The translations under genes and the position numbers were made by a program. From Tetradesmus obliquus (taxonomy: Eukaryota; Chlorophyta; Chlorophyceae; Sphaeropleales; Scenedesmaceae): a DNA stretch of 64,000 nucleotides. This document shows, piece by piece, positions 42,570 through 55,127 of the stretch. The notes under the pieces are model-generated. The model searched no databases and was not told the origin of the DNA. It worked only from the letters and a program-made list of their open reading frames with translations. The DNA lies in contig CP126197.1 in assembly GCA_030272155.1 (NCBI GenBank), forward strand, positions 5,138,001 to 5,202,000, given 5' to 3'. The stretch's first letter is position 1, and every line of letters starts with the position of its first letter.

Positions 42570-42984
42570 GTGATGCTGAACAGCGCTGGAAACGACAGCA
42601 GCGGCAGCCATGTCTGGCAGCGCGGCTAGCAGTGCTGCCTATTTGCGTCTGGCTGGAGCTGCAGCTGGTGGTGGCAGCAGCTGCTGCGCTGCCTTTGGCT
42701 GTGTTGGGTGTCAAGTGCAGCGTGTGTGCTAGCTGGCACTGGAGGTGCTGCTGGCATATGCTGGCATATGACAGAGGTGCATCGCGTACGCGTTGGTGTT
42801 TTTGAGAGGGTGCACATCACATCGGGCGTTATGTTGTGAAAAAACCAAGCAGCTGCCTCACTTGCTTGGTGTCCTGAGTGTGGCAGCAAAGCAAGTAGTG
42901 CTGGTGTTGGTTGCAGGTCGGCCAGCTTCTGTCAGTTTAGTGATCTGCGGTCAGCAAGGGAGTGCTCCTGCCTGTGCTTTCATC
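42570..42984. other. 3' flank of paralogue 4
   Basis: The first 240 bases stay open in one frame (EQRWKRQQRQPCLAARLAV and a hydrophobic stretch). I see no splice sites that would join it to the gene. Nothing else recognised. Confidence 0.4.
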
Positions 42985-43490
42985 AGATGCAGCGCTGCTT
43001 GGCCCAGCAGTGCGGCTGGTCAGCTCATGAGCTGGTAGGCCTCGCTGGTGTAAGTAATCGACGTTGTCAGGACTTTGGCACGTAGGAGGCTGCGTTGAAC
43101 TGTTCTTGTTGTGATCACTTTTCACGTGCATGTTGACTTGGCTTGGCTCAAAGCGGTATTAGCCCTAGGGCTGATGCAGGACTGCAGCGTGGCGGCTGGT
43201 TGGCTTATGAGCTGGCAGGGCTAAGCGCTGTAGGTAGTCGGCGTTGTCAGGACCCTGGCACTTGAGAGGGTTCCTGTGAACTGTTCTTGTTGTGATCACT
43301 GCTTCACCTGCATGTTGACTTTGACTTGACTCAGAGCAGTAGCAGCCCTGCAGCCTGGCAGTGCGGCTGATCAGCTTGCAAGCTGAGGTTCCTCACTGCT
43401 GTGCAAAGCGTGGGTTGTAACTTTTGCTGGAGCCCTGGCACTGGAGAGAACGTGGCAGGACTGGTGTGTTTGTGATCAAAGCTCCACCTA
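42985..43490. repeat. Three degenerate tandem repeats of about 170-190 bp
   Basis: Each unit has GCAGTG/CGGCTGGTCAGCT-like, GTTGTCAGGACyyTGGCAC-like and TTCTTGTTGTGATCAC-like blocks, in the same order. Units begin near 42990, 43180 and 43350. Divergence rises toward the third unit. The origin is unknown. Confidence 0.75.
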
Positions 43491-43989
43491 TCTATCGTAT
43501 CGCTGCTCATGTCAATGAGTGAACAGGCACTGTGACATGCAAGGTGGCGGCTGATTTTCACCTGATCGGATCCTTGCTTCCGCGAAGCGTGATTGTGCAG
43601 TCTCAATGCGGTGGTCTGGTATCCGCGGTCCTTGTGTTACCCTCATTGCGCTGCTCTGTATGGGCGATTGTTTGTTGCAGAGCTGCCGCTGAATCGTGGG
43701 TTGTGGTTGTGAACACGTACAGTTCCAAAGCAGCAAGGCTGCGAGTTGAGGTTCAACAGAGAGATTGCATTCTACATGTGAGCGTGCGAGTGAAGCGGTC
43801 AGCGACAGAGGCAGCTGATGACAGTTACATGAGTAGTAAAAAGTGTGGTGTTCCTGTGCCTCAGGCTGTTGGCCACGCACGGTTGTACCGCTGCATTGTG
43901 TTCAGTGACGTGGCTGGCAGGAAAGGCAGCTGATGATATATAGCCATGCGTGCTGTTGTGCGGCAGCACAGCTGTGCTGTTGTGCGGCA
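43491..43989. other. Unassigned, with a 24-bp tandem duplication
   Basis: An open frame on plus ends at 43933 (...AGRKGS) with no recognised family. GTGCTGTTGTGCGGCAGCACAGCT is duplicated in tandem at about 43950-43997, and each unit is a short hairpin (GTGCTG/CAGCAC). Confidence 0.5.
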
Positions 43990-44560
43990 GCACAGCTGTG
44001 TCCTGCCCTGTGGTCGCAGAACCCTGAGCAACACATGCTCTGCGCCGTGCGTGCCCATATCCAGCGCACTTGCAGTGAAACACTGTTGGGTGCTTGCTGG
44101 CGTTTCTTGCGCTTGAGTAGTGCTGGGAACTATCATATGTGAGAGCCGGTTGTCACTCCTGGTGAGTGGGACCCCCTGTGCTGCATCCGCATGTCCTTGG
44201 CTGGTGGGTTTTGGGCTGGTTTGCAGGGTTTGCTTGCTTTGCTTAGTAATTTTCGTGGTGCTGGTGTTGGCTTGTGATGGCTTGCTTGCGCCTCAGTCTT
44301 CTCAGTTGAGAGGGGGTGATGGTGCAGGCGACACACAGCGCTGATTAATAGACGTCATCATGAGCTTCGTTGTGCGAACTGCTACGGCCGCAGCATGCTA
44401 TGAATCGTGAAATGAGGGTGGGATGGATCAGAAATTCTTTGTGTACGCCTGCTGTATTAGAGATGAGCCTGAAACACTACACCACTGGATACAGTTGTTG
44501 AATAGCAGCGTTGTGCTGAGTCAGCGTGACAGTTACAGCTGCTAATGCCATGAGTCAGCG
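43990..44560 (+). mobile_element. LTR fragment related to the gypsy 3' LTR
   Basis: This aligns with 26370-26925 block by block: GAACCCTGAGYAACACATGC, GCAGTGAAACACTGTTGGGT, GGCTTGTGATGGCTTGCTTG, GTGTACGCCTGCTGT and TGCTGAGTCAGCGT. No pol sequence is adjacent, so it is a solo or truncated LTR. Outer LTR ends are not preserved. Confidence 0.82.
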
Positions 44561-45181
44561 GCGATGCAGTATATATCCTAGAATTGCCAAATGCCTTGGG
44601 TGAGTAACACTCAGGAGATGAGGTGCAAGATTCAACGTTGTACTAACACAACCTCTGCCAGCCTCGCTATCAAGTGCTGTAAATTCAAGAGCACCTGCTG
44701 AGCAGGCTTTCAAGCAGCCACAAGGCCCCAGACTTTGCTGCTGTCTGACAGACGTGCCAGCTGCACGCGCCTGCTAACACTGTTCCTGTTCACATCCATT
44801 GCCAGCAGTCCTGTCTGTGTTGACAGCCGGAATGAGTAAGGTGCCGGCAGCCCTGGGTAGTCCCAGGAGAACTCCAGTGCTGCCGCACAATCCTGCAGCT
44901 GCAGCGACGTGCCATCCCTGGCATTCTGCAGGTTGCCTGGCACACTGATGCAGCTGGCGCGTGTGACAGCACTAGGCCTGTGCTCGAACTTGATTCTCTT
45001 CACGGACTGCTGGCAGTTGGAAGATACTTCGCTGATAATGCGGAAGATTTGGTTGGACTGCCCGGTGCACCTCGACATACTGAGGCTGCTGGCTGTTGCA
45101 GTTAGGCACAGGTCTGTTGAACTGTTGGGCCTGTAGCGGATTGTCACTCTGGCGGGACCTAGGCCTGTTGCCAGAAGCAAC

Positions 45182-45237
<56 letters not shown>

Positions 45238-45244
45238 CCAGCAC

Positions 45245-45277
<33 letters not shown>

Positions 45278-45359
45278 TCAGCGAGTGGGTGTGAAGGGTA
45301 GCAAGGCGGAGGCTGAGCCACTGCCATGTGATCAGTCGCCAGTGCATGTGCCATGGAGT

Positions 45360-45440
45360 AGTGCAAACAAGACATAGGTAGTGCAAGCAAAGACCTAGTA
45401 GTGCAAAGTAGTGCAAAGTAGTGCAAACAAGACCTAGGTG
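45360..45440. repeat. Short minisatellite (AGTGCAAACAAGACCTAG-like)
   Basis: Four to five irregular units of TAGTGCAAA(CAAGACCTAG) lie in the intron before the beta-trefoil exon, next to a CAG/CAC tract at 45184-45279. Confidence 0.75.
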
Positions 45441-45887
45441 TGCAAGCCTGCACAAACGCCGCTGCTTCAAACATCTCTCCAGGAGCCTTCTACTGCCGGG
45501 CTACGAACGCTCGAGTTTGTTACTCACTGCCCGGGGGACACGCCTGGGCAGGCGCTACAGCAGCAGCCACTGCACCATCTGCCACTGCAGGCGAGGCGGC
45601 AGCAGTTGCTGGAGCTGCACTGTCGGTAGGCGCAGGCGACACGCCAGCAATTTTTGAAGCTGCACTGTTGGTAGGCGCAGGTGAAACTCCAGCAATTGCT
45701 GCAGCTGCACTGTCGGTTGGCGCAGCTGCACTGTCGCTTGGCGCAGGTGACACGCTAGCAGTGGCTGCAGCTGCACTGTTGCTTGGTGCAGGTGTCGTAG
45801 AAACTCCAGTGGCATCAGGCAGTACAAGCCTGTCCGCAGACACTGCAGGCAACAAAGCAGCAGTGGCATGTCATGTCATGGCGATGA

Positions 45888-46509
45888 CATTACATTACAT
45901 TACATTACATGCTCCACTCAACGAGGAGTGGGAACCCCAGTCAGGAGCCAACGAGAGGCTCATAGGGGGAGGAAACATCGAAGAACAACTCATCATCGTC
46001 CAAACCGTCAGACGACAACGCAGAAAAAAACTCATCAGCATCATCAATAGCTTGAGCAATAGCCTGAGAGGACAGAAGGACCTCAGGATCAGTGTCCGGG
46101 TGACACCGCATCAGATAGCAGCAGTGCACAAAAGCGGCCACCAAAGCAGGTGCCTGCTTCATAAAAGTGATCATGTCATCGCCTGCTGGGTGACAACCAG
46201 CAATAGTAGCCCATGTTTGTGACGAGTCCCCGAAGGGTTCGAACAACATAGCAAATCGCTCGCGAACTGGTGCATAGAAAGGGCACTCAAAGACCATATG
46301 AAACTCATCCTCAACAACCTCAGACTGGCAGCCAGGGCGTAGGCACACCCTGTCACTTCGCGGCACAGATGAATAGTGCTGAAACTGGTGTCCATTTTGC
46401 TGGACATGGCACGCTGAACACACAAGGATGCGGCTGTGATGACACTTGCTGCAACCATCTTGCAACAGCGCAGCTGATTTGCAATGCAGCAGGTGTCCAT
46501 AAAGCCACG
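45888..46509 (-). mobile_element. 3' end of a LINE (non-LTR retrotransposon)
   Basis: The minus-strand frame runs from about 46509 to a stop at 45941. It carries a Cys-rich segment (CSKCHHSRILVCSACH) and the typical post-RT motif of L1-type LINEs (CLRPGC...VEDEFHMVFECPFY...VRERF). It ends with an acidic tail and then a (TAATG)n 3' tail at 45888-45912, as in many LINEs. It is 5'-truncated and inserted in the copy B paralogue, just after the SSQPPQQP codons. Confidence 0.85.
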
Positions 46510-47383
46510 GCTGCTGCGGTGGCTGTGAACTTGCGCCTGCACCCTGATCTTCGTAGAGGGAACTCGCACCTGCAGGTGACTGTGAACTCCCGCTGCCCTG
46601 CGGCCCCGCAACTATGAAGTTCTTCAGCGCGATGGTGTTGCCATATGAGCTGTCGAGCACAAGCAGGCCCACCATGTAACTCCCTGGTGGCAGCCGCACC
46701 TGCAGTGCAATTCACAACACCTATGAGTAGCAGAAGCATGCAAGCGCCTAAGCTTAGATCTACGCTGTTCTGTGCCTGTAGGACAAGCCTGGTGGTGAGG
46801 ACCTGGCCATTGTGTTGTTGAAACACACCATCACGCCTCTGTGTGACGTGCCGCACCTGTGCCACTTTGCCTGTCGCGTTGGCCACTAACTGCCTGTCTG
46901 GCATGCTGGCGACGGCCCACACGTACTGCCTGATGGTGGTGCCAGGCTTGGGGCTGCTGTTCGTCTCAAGGTAGTTGAAATGGCATGAGCTGTAATGAGC
47001 AGCCGGACAAAGTGAGAGCTGCCGTGGAGACCGCTGTTGTGCCTGTTACTTCAATGCGGATGCTGCATTGATGACTTAGTTGTAGCACTTGCGAAGTACA
47101 AGTACATAATCAGCAGCCGCATCCGCACCTGCGCGAGGCGGCCTGTCGCGTTCACGATTGGCGTTGGCTTGCCATCTGCTGTGAGGTTGACTCGATCCAC
47201 GAGTGCCCATATGTACTGCGTGATGGTGGTGCCTGGCTTGGGGCTGCTGTTCTGTGCATCTAGAAGTATGGTGGTGAGGCCTCCTGGCGAGGCGGCAGTA
47301 TAAGACAGGGGCTGGCTGATGACTGCAATGGCAGTGCCAGTGGGCGAGCCGCCAGCAACCACAAAGTTCTGCGGCAGCAATGT

Positions 47384-47505
<122 letters not shown>

Positions 47506-48094
47506 GCGGCGGTGAAGCTACCATGGTAGCTGGCCTGCATGCCTGCAACCAACCTGCTCATCAACTGGCCACTTCACTAGATAAACACGAACATTGCGTT
47601 ATCTCCGTTCGTGCAGTGCAGCCAGATGCATACGAAACATCAATCCTGAGCCAAGCAGACGCTGCTGCTGCCTCACGCCGCACCCACCTGCGCAATGCTG
47701 GAGTTCCTGCCTGAGGTGTCCCGCACTACCAGTGACACAATATAACTGCCAACTGGCAGCGCCACAAAAGCAGCGCTGACCTGGCGCACCACCTGCTGAC
47801 TCAGCACGATGCGGTTGCCAGCCTGTTGGTTTGTGACAGTCCACACGTACTGATTGATCACAAACCCTGGACTCGCAGATGAGCCGGATGCATCCAGCTG
47901 GATACTAACATTGCCGCCGCCTGCATCAGCTGCCATCATCACGATTGGCGGCGGCGATGCTATTTTAGCAAGCACATCTGCCGAGCTTGGGTCGATGCTG
48001 CTGCCGCCACTGGATGGTTGTGTCAGGACAAGGATCCTGTCTGCAGACACTGCATGCAACAAAACAGCAGTGACATGTCACGTCATGACGAAGA

Positions 48095-48235
48095 TAAGAA
48101 CTGACACTAGTGTCCACATTGCTGGCCATGGCACCCTGAACACACAAGGACGCGGCGGTAATGACACCTGGTGCAACCATTGATGCAAGATATATATCTT
48201 GCAACAGCGCAGCTGATCTGCAATGCGTTTACAGC
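48095..48235 (-). mobile_element. Second LINE fragment (Cys-rich region)
   Basis: Similar to 46370-46505 (shared blocks: GGACATGGCACGCTGAACAC-like, CTTGCAACAGCGCAGCTGAT). The minus frame gives CTRCHYRRVLVCSGC. It sits upstream of the 48049 exon, in the same intron position that holds LINE sequence upstream of the 45843 exon. Confidence 0.7.
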
Positions 48236-49621
48236 ATGAGAAGCGAATCGGCGTCATCACCACCATGGCTGGCCACTGGGCTAAAACCAGATGCTGAGAC
48301 CTCTCGAGAGGTGTGGCGCCCCTCAGTGGCACCAGTGACTGCCAGTCAAACGAAGCACCAGTGATGCTTCAGTTGGGCCAACTGAAGCTTGTTGCCTGCC
48401 AGGGCACCCAGCCATCCAAACCCAGCTGCCATCCACCTTTCAATCGTTTGTTGTTTCGTTGTGTGATTACTTGGTTCATATACATATATATACTTTCGAG
48501 GGCAGTACAACGCAGGAGCAGGGGCAGCCTAGGCCTGGGTGCTCTCAAATCCTCATCCCACCCGGGCCGGCGCTCAGGAGGCAGAGAAGACCAAGCAGCG
48601 CTACCAGCGGTGTCGGAATACGTTGTGACACAGATGCGGCCATCCTCTTGCTGGTCAAGTGCGGGCTACTGTGGGACCTGCGACCTGTAGCCTGCCGCAG
48701 GACGCAGTGCGTCTGCTGACAATCTGCGAAGAAACAGTGAAATGTTTTAGCAATGATCCGTGAACGTACTTGTCGCCTTATATAGAGCTTTGTTGCTTGG
48801 TGCACATCGTGGGACGCTTCTGCTCATACGCTGGCCTTCGCTGCAGCGCTGCAGCTGCCTTCATAACCTTCTCTTCAACCTTCTTCACTCAAATCGCTGC
48901 TGAACCTTGAAATTGATTTCGAGTGCGAGATTATAGAAGCGTGTTTAATCAACAGTCAATCCGGAGAGGGGCAGCCGCACTGGGACAGCCAGTTGGAGCA
49001 AGCTGCAGCTGCAGTGCCACTGCTCAGAGCACTTCACTGCAGCCATTGCAGGGAACCAGGGTAGACGGGATGGCCTAGGTGCGGCATTACATCCTCAGCC
49101 GAGGCAATTTGTGATCTTTGCATCACATATCAAAGCAGCTGTACTCATGCTGGAGGGAATTTGGTGACCTGCGCATAAGCAACGGTAGCATGCAGCGCTG
49201 CCGAATGATGTACCCCTGTCACCGGCCCCTAGGGTTTTACGCAATGCAGATACATCTGGACATTTAGATGTCTGCATGCATGACAAAGACTATGGCAGCA
49301 TAAGGCCAGTGACACGCATTTAGCATAAACCAATCAAAATAGCACACTCTGCTATGCCGCACTGAGTGCATTCATCCTGCATACGCATATACAAGCAGCC
49401 CGCCAGTGCCGCAATGAGCATTGGCGCTTGCAGGCTTTCAGAAAATGCAACAAGACGGTCGTTGAACCTGGTAAATAGTATCATGCCAGCACTTGCACCT
49501 GGGATAGTCAAAAGGTCATGCACTGCACACACCAAAGCAACCATGCATGATCATGCCAAGACATCGACGTTGCGCCTGGACAAAGCACAGCACAGCTGCT
49601 GCTGGATTCCAATCCCGCACC
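48236..49621. other. No recognised gene
   Basis: 3' flank of copy B. It should hold its 3' untranslated region. Only short frames are seen. Confidence 0.5.
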
Positions 49622-52600
49622 CTAGCCAGCTGCCTGTGCGTCCCACTGCTGCCATATGGTTTGGGACGTCACTGCTGGTGCCGCCTGCCGCATCGCTGCA
49701 CTGCCACCCCCGCTGCTGCCGCTGCTGCTGCCACCTGCAGGCGCTGCTGCTGCTGCCACCGCAACCTGCAGGTAACTGTACAAGAAGTAAACCGTGTTGC
49801 TGCTGGTGGGAGGGCCACCCACACCAACCGCGGCCTCCACAAGATATATCCCAACTGTCTGCTGCCCAAGATTTGCTGGCGAGCCAACTTTGGTGGTAAT
49901 GCGGCTGTCCTTGACTCGTGTAACACGCCACGCCCACACGAGCTTGCCTGTAAACAGCTTCCCGCTGCTGCCACCCAGCTTAGCTGCTAGCCCTGGGCAC
50001 GCCAGCGAAGCATTCGCTGTCGGTGTGCTGCGAAAAGGCCCGCAGCTGCCATACACAGCAGGCAGCACTGCACTCCCCTCAGCGCGCGGCAGCACTTTCA
50101 AATTCGCCTGGCCGATTGCTGCAGGGCCACCGCCTGTCTTGCGAGCCACAGCCAGCTCCAGCTGCAAGCTGTCAGCAGTGGCAAGCGGAAGCCGCGCGTG
50201 CTGGCCACTCTGAGTGGCAACTGTCTGCCCGCTTGCTTTGTTGCTGAGTGTCCACTTGTAGCTGTACAGGGTCAGGTCTTTGATAGGCACGCCTGCTGCA
50301 GCTGCATCAACCTCCAGCACTGCCCCTTGGGCTAGGGTAAGGGATGGAAGCTGTACAATCACCTGTGGCGGCAATACATCGCTGCTGCTGCTGCTACTGC
50401 CGCCTGTTGGCGGCAGTGTCGGCTTAGGCAGCGTTGAACCAGGTGCCGGACTCTTGCTGCTGCTGCTGCCACTGCCTGCTGGCTTATTCACTTTGAGCTG
50501 GTATGTCCCTGTAGCTGTCAGCCTGCCGTCGCCAGCTGTCACTAGTATGCTGTACATGCCAGCTGGCACACCCACCAGGCTAATCACGCTGCCAGTGCCT
50601 GATCGCAAGCTGCTGCCGCCCTGCTGCAGCTGCCAGCTCACACTCACTGCATCGCCATTTGGATCTGAGATCGCAGGGAGGCTCACACGGCCTCCAGACT
50701 CCCCTTGTAGTGGCTGTACTAGATCAATGATGTCAGGAGCTTCATTTGGCTGCTGTGGCGGCTGTGAGCTTCCGCCTGCACCCTGATCTTCATAGTCTGA
50801 ACTTCCGTCGGGTGACTGTGAACTTCCGCTGCCCTGCGGCCCCGCTTGTATGAAGTTCTTCTGTGCGATGGCATTGCCTGCTGAGCTGTCCAGCACAAGC
50901 AGCCCCAGCTGGTAGCTGCCAGGTGGCAGCCGCACCTGCGTCACAAGTTACGTAACAGTTATGTTGTACACAATACCTTTGAGAAGCAGAAGCAAGCAGA
51001 GCGCCTATGCAGCTGTGTTGTTCTGTGCATCTAGAGCAGTACCAGCACTGGCCTGAGAAGGGACTGAATGTTGTTGTATCGTCAGACAGCAGCAACCACT
51101 CCTGTGACCGCACCTGTGCTACTTTGCCTGTTGTGTTGGCCACTGGCTGCCTGTCTGGCATGCTGATGACTGCCCACACATACTGTGTGATGGTGGTGCC
51201 CGGCTTGGGGCTGCTGTTCTGTGCATCTAGAAGTATGGTGGTGAGGCTGCCTGGCGAGGCAGCAGTATAAGAGAGGGGCTGGCTGATGACTGCGATGGTG
51301 CCCGTGGGTGACCCGCCAGCCACCACAAAGTTCTGCGGCAGCAGCAGCAGCAGAAGCAAGAGCATGATAGATGGCAGCCGTAGCAGCAGAAGCAGGGGCG
51401 CAGACAACATTGTAGCTGGTCTATATACTTTGGGCAGGATGTCTAGGATTGGGCAGCAACACATTGGGTGCAAAGCACATCAGAGCAGATTCATCACGAT
51501 GCATGCAGCGCAGCAGGCTGCTCACTGCCAAGCTGCACACCAAGCAACACAGCACCCAGAACACAAGCAGCTGATGCTGATGCTGATGCTGATACTACAC
51601 TGCACACCACCCACCTGCGCAATGCTGGCATTCCTGCCTGACGTGTCCCGCACCACCAGCGACACAATGTAACTGCCAACCGGCAGCGCCACAAAAGCAG
51701 CGCTGACCTGGCGCACCACCTGCTGACTCAGCACGATGCTGTTGCCAGCCTGCTGGTTTGTGACAGTCCACACGTACTGGTCAATCACAAACCCTGGACT
51801 CGCAGAAGAGCCAGCTGCATCCAGTTGGATACTAACATTGCCGCCGCCTGCCGCCATCATAACGATTGGCGGCGGCGATGCAATCTTAGCAAGCATAATT
51901 GCCAAGCTCGGGTCAATGCTGCTGCCAGACCCTTGCGAGCCGCCGCTGCTGCTGCTGCCCTGGCCTGCCACTGTGAACTGCAGCGGGCCGGCTGTGCTGC
52001 TGCTGCCGGTGCTGTCAACCACGTTCAGGGTTACTACGTACATGCCTCGGGGCAGTAGGATGGTGGTACTGACGCCTGTTGCTGTTGCTTGCGGGGTGCC
52101 GTCACTGGCTGACTTGACCACCCAGCCGTACGCCACCTGCAGAGCGGTTCAGTGCAGCAGGCAATGCAGTTGCAGCGGATGCAAGGTGTTTCTTGCAGCA
52201 AAATGCCACTGGCAGGCACAGCAGCGTGCCTGCAGCATGCTGCTGTTGTTGTACGGTGCATGAAGCCGGGGCGGCACAGCAACCAGCAGATGCACACTAT
52301 CACTGGGGAAGCACACCCTGCACTCGTGTCTGCACACTACAAAGCCCTCTTTTACATGCCGCTTCCACACATCGTTCGTCCCGCAACGCAGCGCAACTGC
52401 ACATGCAGACCGCTGCTGCTGCAATACCCACACAACCACACATGCTGCACACTTACGATCCTGCGCGAGGGAGCCGCACTGGACCCGGTTGCATCCAGCA
52501 GCACGGGCGCCAGCCCAGTAGGCCCCACGCTCCAAAAAGACAGCGGCTGCGGGGACTTGATCAAGCCTTGTGTGGCGCCAGGCGGTGGAGGCGGCGGCTG

Positions 52601-54945
52601 CATTAGCATTGGCGCTGGGGGCGAGGGTGGCGGGCAGTAGCCCCAATAGCCACCAGACCAGTAATAGCCGCCAGGGACGGCGCCCTGGCCTGCAGGGGCC
52701 CCTACCATCTTGCCTGCAAGCAGCAGGGACAGACGTACAGCACACAACCAGACAGGCTGAACAATCATTGCGCAGGGTATACAAGGGTGCCCAGACTTCT
52801 GCCCGAGTGCAAAGTGCGTAGACGCTTGCATAGCCGCTGTTGGTGATGGTTGCACCATCGCTGTAGCTACGGCTGTTGCATGTTGCTGCCGCCAAGCGCA
52901 GTGATACTATGTCCCAAGCATCATACTGTTCACCTGTTGTAGGGTCAAAAGCACCAGAGGGATTGGGGTTCTGGCTCACAAACTGCCCAGTGCCGCTGCT
53001 GCTGCTGCTGCTGCTTGGCACCTGGTATGCCCCTGTCACCTGCTGCTGCTGGGCCACTGAGTTGGCTAGGCCCTGCGCTGAGCTGACTCCCTGCTGCAGC
53101 ATGTTGCTGGTGCCACTGTAGCCACCTGATGCACTGCCAAGGCCTGTGGCCAACTGGCCGTTACTGTACTGCAGTGAAGCATACGGATTTGTACTGCCAC
53201 CAGCAGCCGTACTTGCAGTTGTACTGCCAGTACTGTACTGCAGGTATGTACTGCCTGCAGTTGTACCGCCAGCATACCCCTGGCTATACTGCCCTGCTGT
53301 GCTGCTGGCTGCTTGTGCGATGCTGTTTGCGCTGCTGCCCTGCATTGCTGTGCCCAGCTTAGTCAGCAACCCTCCAAGCCCTTGCAGGGCATTGGAGCTG
53401 CCAGTTGCTTTGGTACCAGCAGTCCCTGAGCGCAGAGCACTGCCTATGCTACCAAACAGGCCACTGCCTAGACCACTGCTAGCTGTAGCTGCACCTGCAG
53501 TCCCTGTGGCAGCGGAGTAGCCAGGGGTTGATGCAGTGGATGGGTAGCTGCCGCTGTAGCCACTGCTGTAGCCCTGCAAGTTGCTGCCATAGCTGCTCGC
53601 CTGCCCATTGTTGATGGCACTGCGCACCACGTCCTGTGACACATATGAAGTGAATGAAGGATCTGTAAACCAGGCTGCTGACTGCTTCAGGCTGCGTGTG
53701 CCAGCGGCGCTGCTCAACGCTGAGTCAGCATCCTCAGCTGGAACAGTGCCAGCTGCAGCTGCACTGTCGGCATCAGTAGCTCCTGACAGCTTGCGGTGCC
53801 CAAAGTTTGACTGGCTGCCAGCGGTTTGACCGTACTGCTGCGTGCTGTACTGCGGCAGGTTCTGGGGTGCAACTGCAGGGTAGGGCAGCTGGCCGTTGGT
53901 GGTGTAGTAGCAGAGGGGCACGGTGGGCGGCATGGGGGGTGGGGGAGGGGCAGGTGGAGGGCTGCAGGGCAGGAAGCAGGCTTTACGGCACATGGTGCTT
54001 TGGCTATTGGTGTTGACTACTAGCCCACAGCATGGCACGGCTGCAAGCAAAGATCGCACTGCATTATTATCATCGCACGGCCGCAGTGTTGAAACAAGCT
54101 GGGTTGTATGCAAAGCAGCGCGCTCAGGCTGTACATGTAGTGACATTTGGCTGCGTTTGCTAGTGGTAGCTTGGCGTGCCATGCTGTCAAATATTTGGAA
54201 GAAAGCTCGCACGTTTCAGCAATTGCTGCTATTTTTGGAGAACAGAGATATCCTAGGTGCTGACCTCGGGGGTGGAGGGGGCCTGGGTGGGGGTGGGGGC
54301 CGTGGGGAGGGAGGTGGAGGCCTCGGCGGCGGTGGAGGCGGTGGAGGCCTGCACAAAACAGCACATCAAGCAGTGAGGCGCAGGAGCTGATGCGCCAGCA
54401 TCTCTAGTACTACATAGTACGATTGTGGATTCTACAAGCTACACGCATCTCAAGTACGGTTTAGAAAGACATGAGCTGGGGAGGCTGCAGACACACTAAA
54501 TAGGGCTGACATGTGTCCTGCAGGGTCGCACACGATACCTACTGTGCTGCAGCAACTGCTCATTGACAAGGCGCACAGCAAAAGCAAACAGTTACGCCTC
54601 TGAGTCAAAGCCAACAACACTTGTTACAGACCTGGGTGAGGGTGGTGGTGGCCTGGGTGGTGGCGGCGAAGGAAAAGGGGGCCTGCAGGCAGCGCGAAAT
54701 GTGTACACCAGCGTACCAAGCAGTGCAGTTGGTGCTGCCGTTTGGTGGAACCAGTGCCACTGTTTGGCCGCAGCCAACAAGCCCTAACAGAGTGCACAGT
54801 GGCCAAGCGATAGTTACTTGAAATTGCCTGGATGACAAGCAAGAAAATCGGGTGTGGGCAGGCTGTGTGCACACATACAACACCATGCAGCGTGCAAGGA
54901 ATCTTTGCGCTCTATTAGAGGCTGCAGCCCCGCTGAACTTGCTTT

Positions 54946-54989
<44 letters not shown>

Positions 54990-55091
54990 GCCACTGACCT
55001 ACCTTGGTGGCAGGGGCGGGCGCGGTGGCGGCGGCGGGCGTGGGGGAGGTGGAGGGGACGGTGGCGGCGGGGGAGGGCTACAAACAGCAGT

Positions 55092-55127
<36 letters not shown>

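Noticed and set aside
44972-45474. Minus-strand frame with Cys or Leu runs at the CAG/CAC tract
   Set aside because: It is the intronic microsatellite. The beta-trefoil exon begins after an acceptor at 45164.
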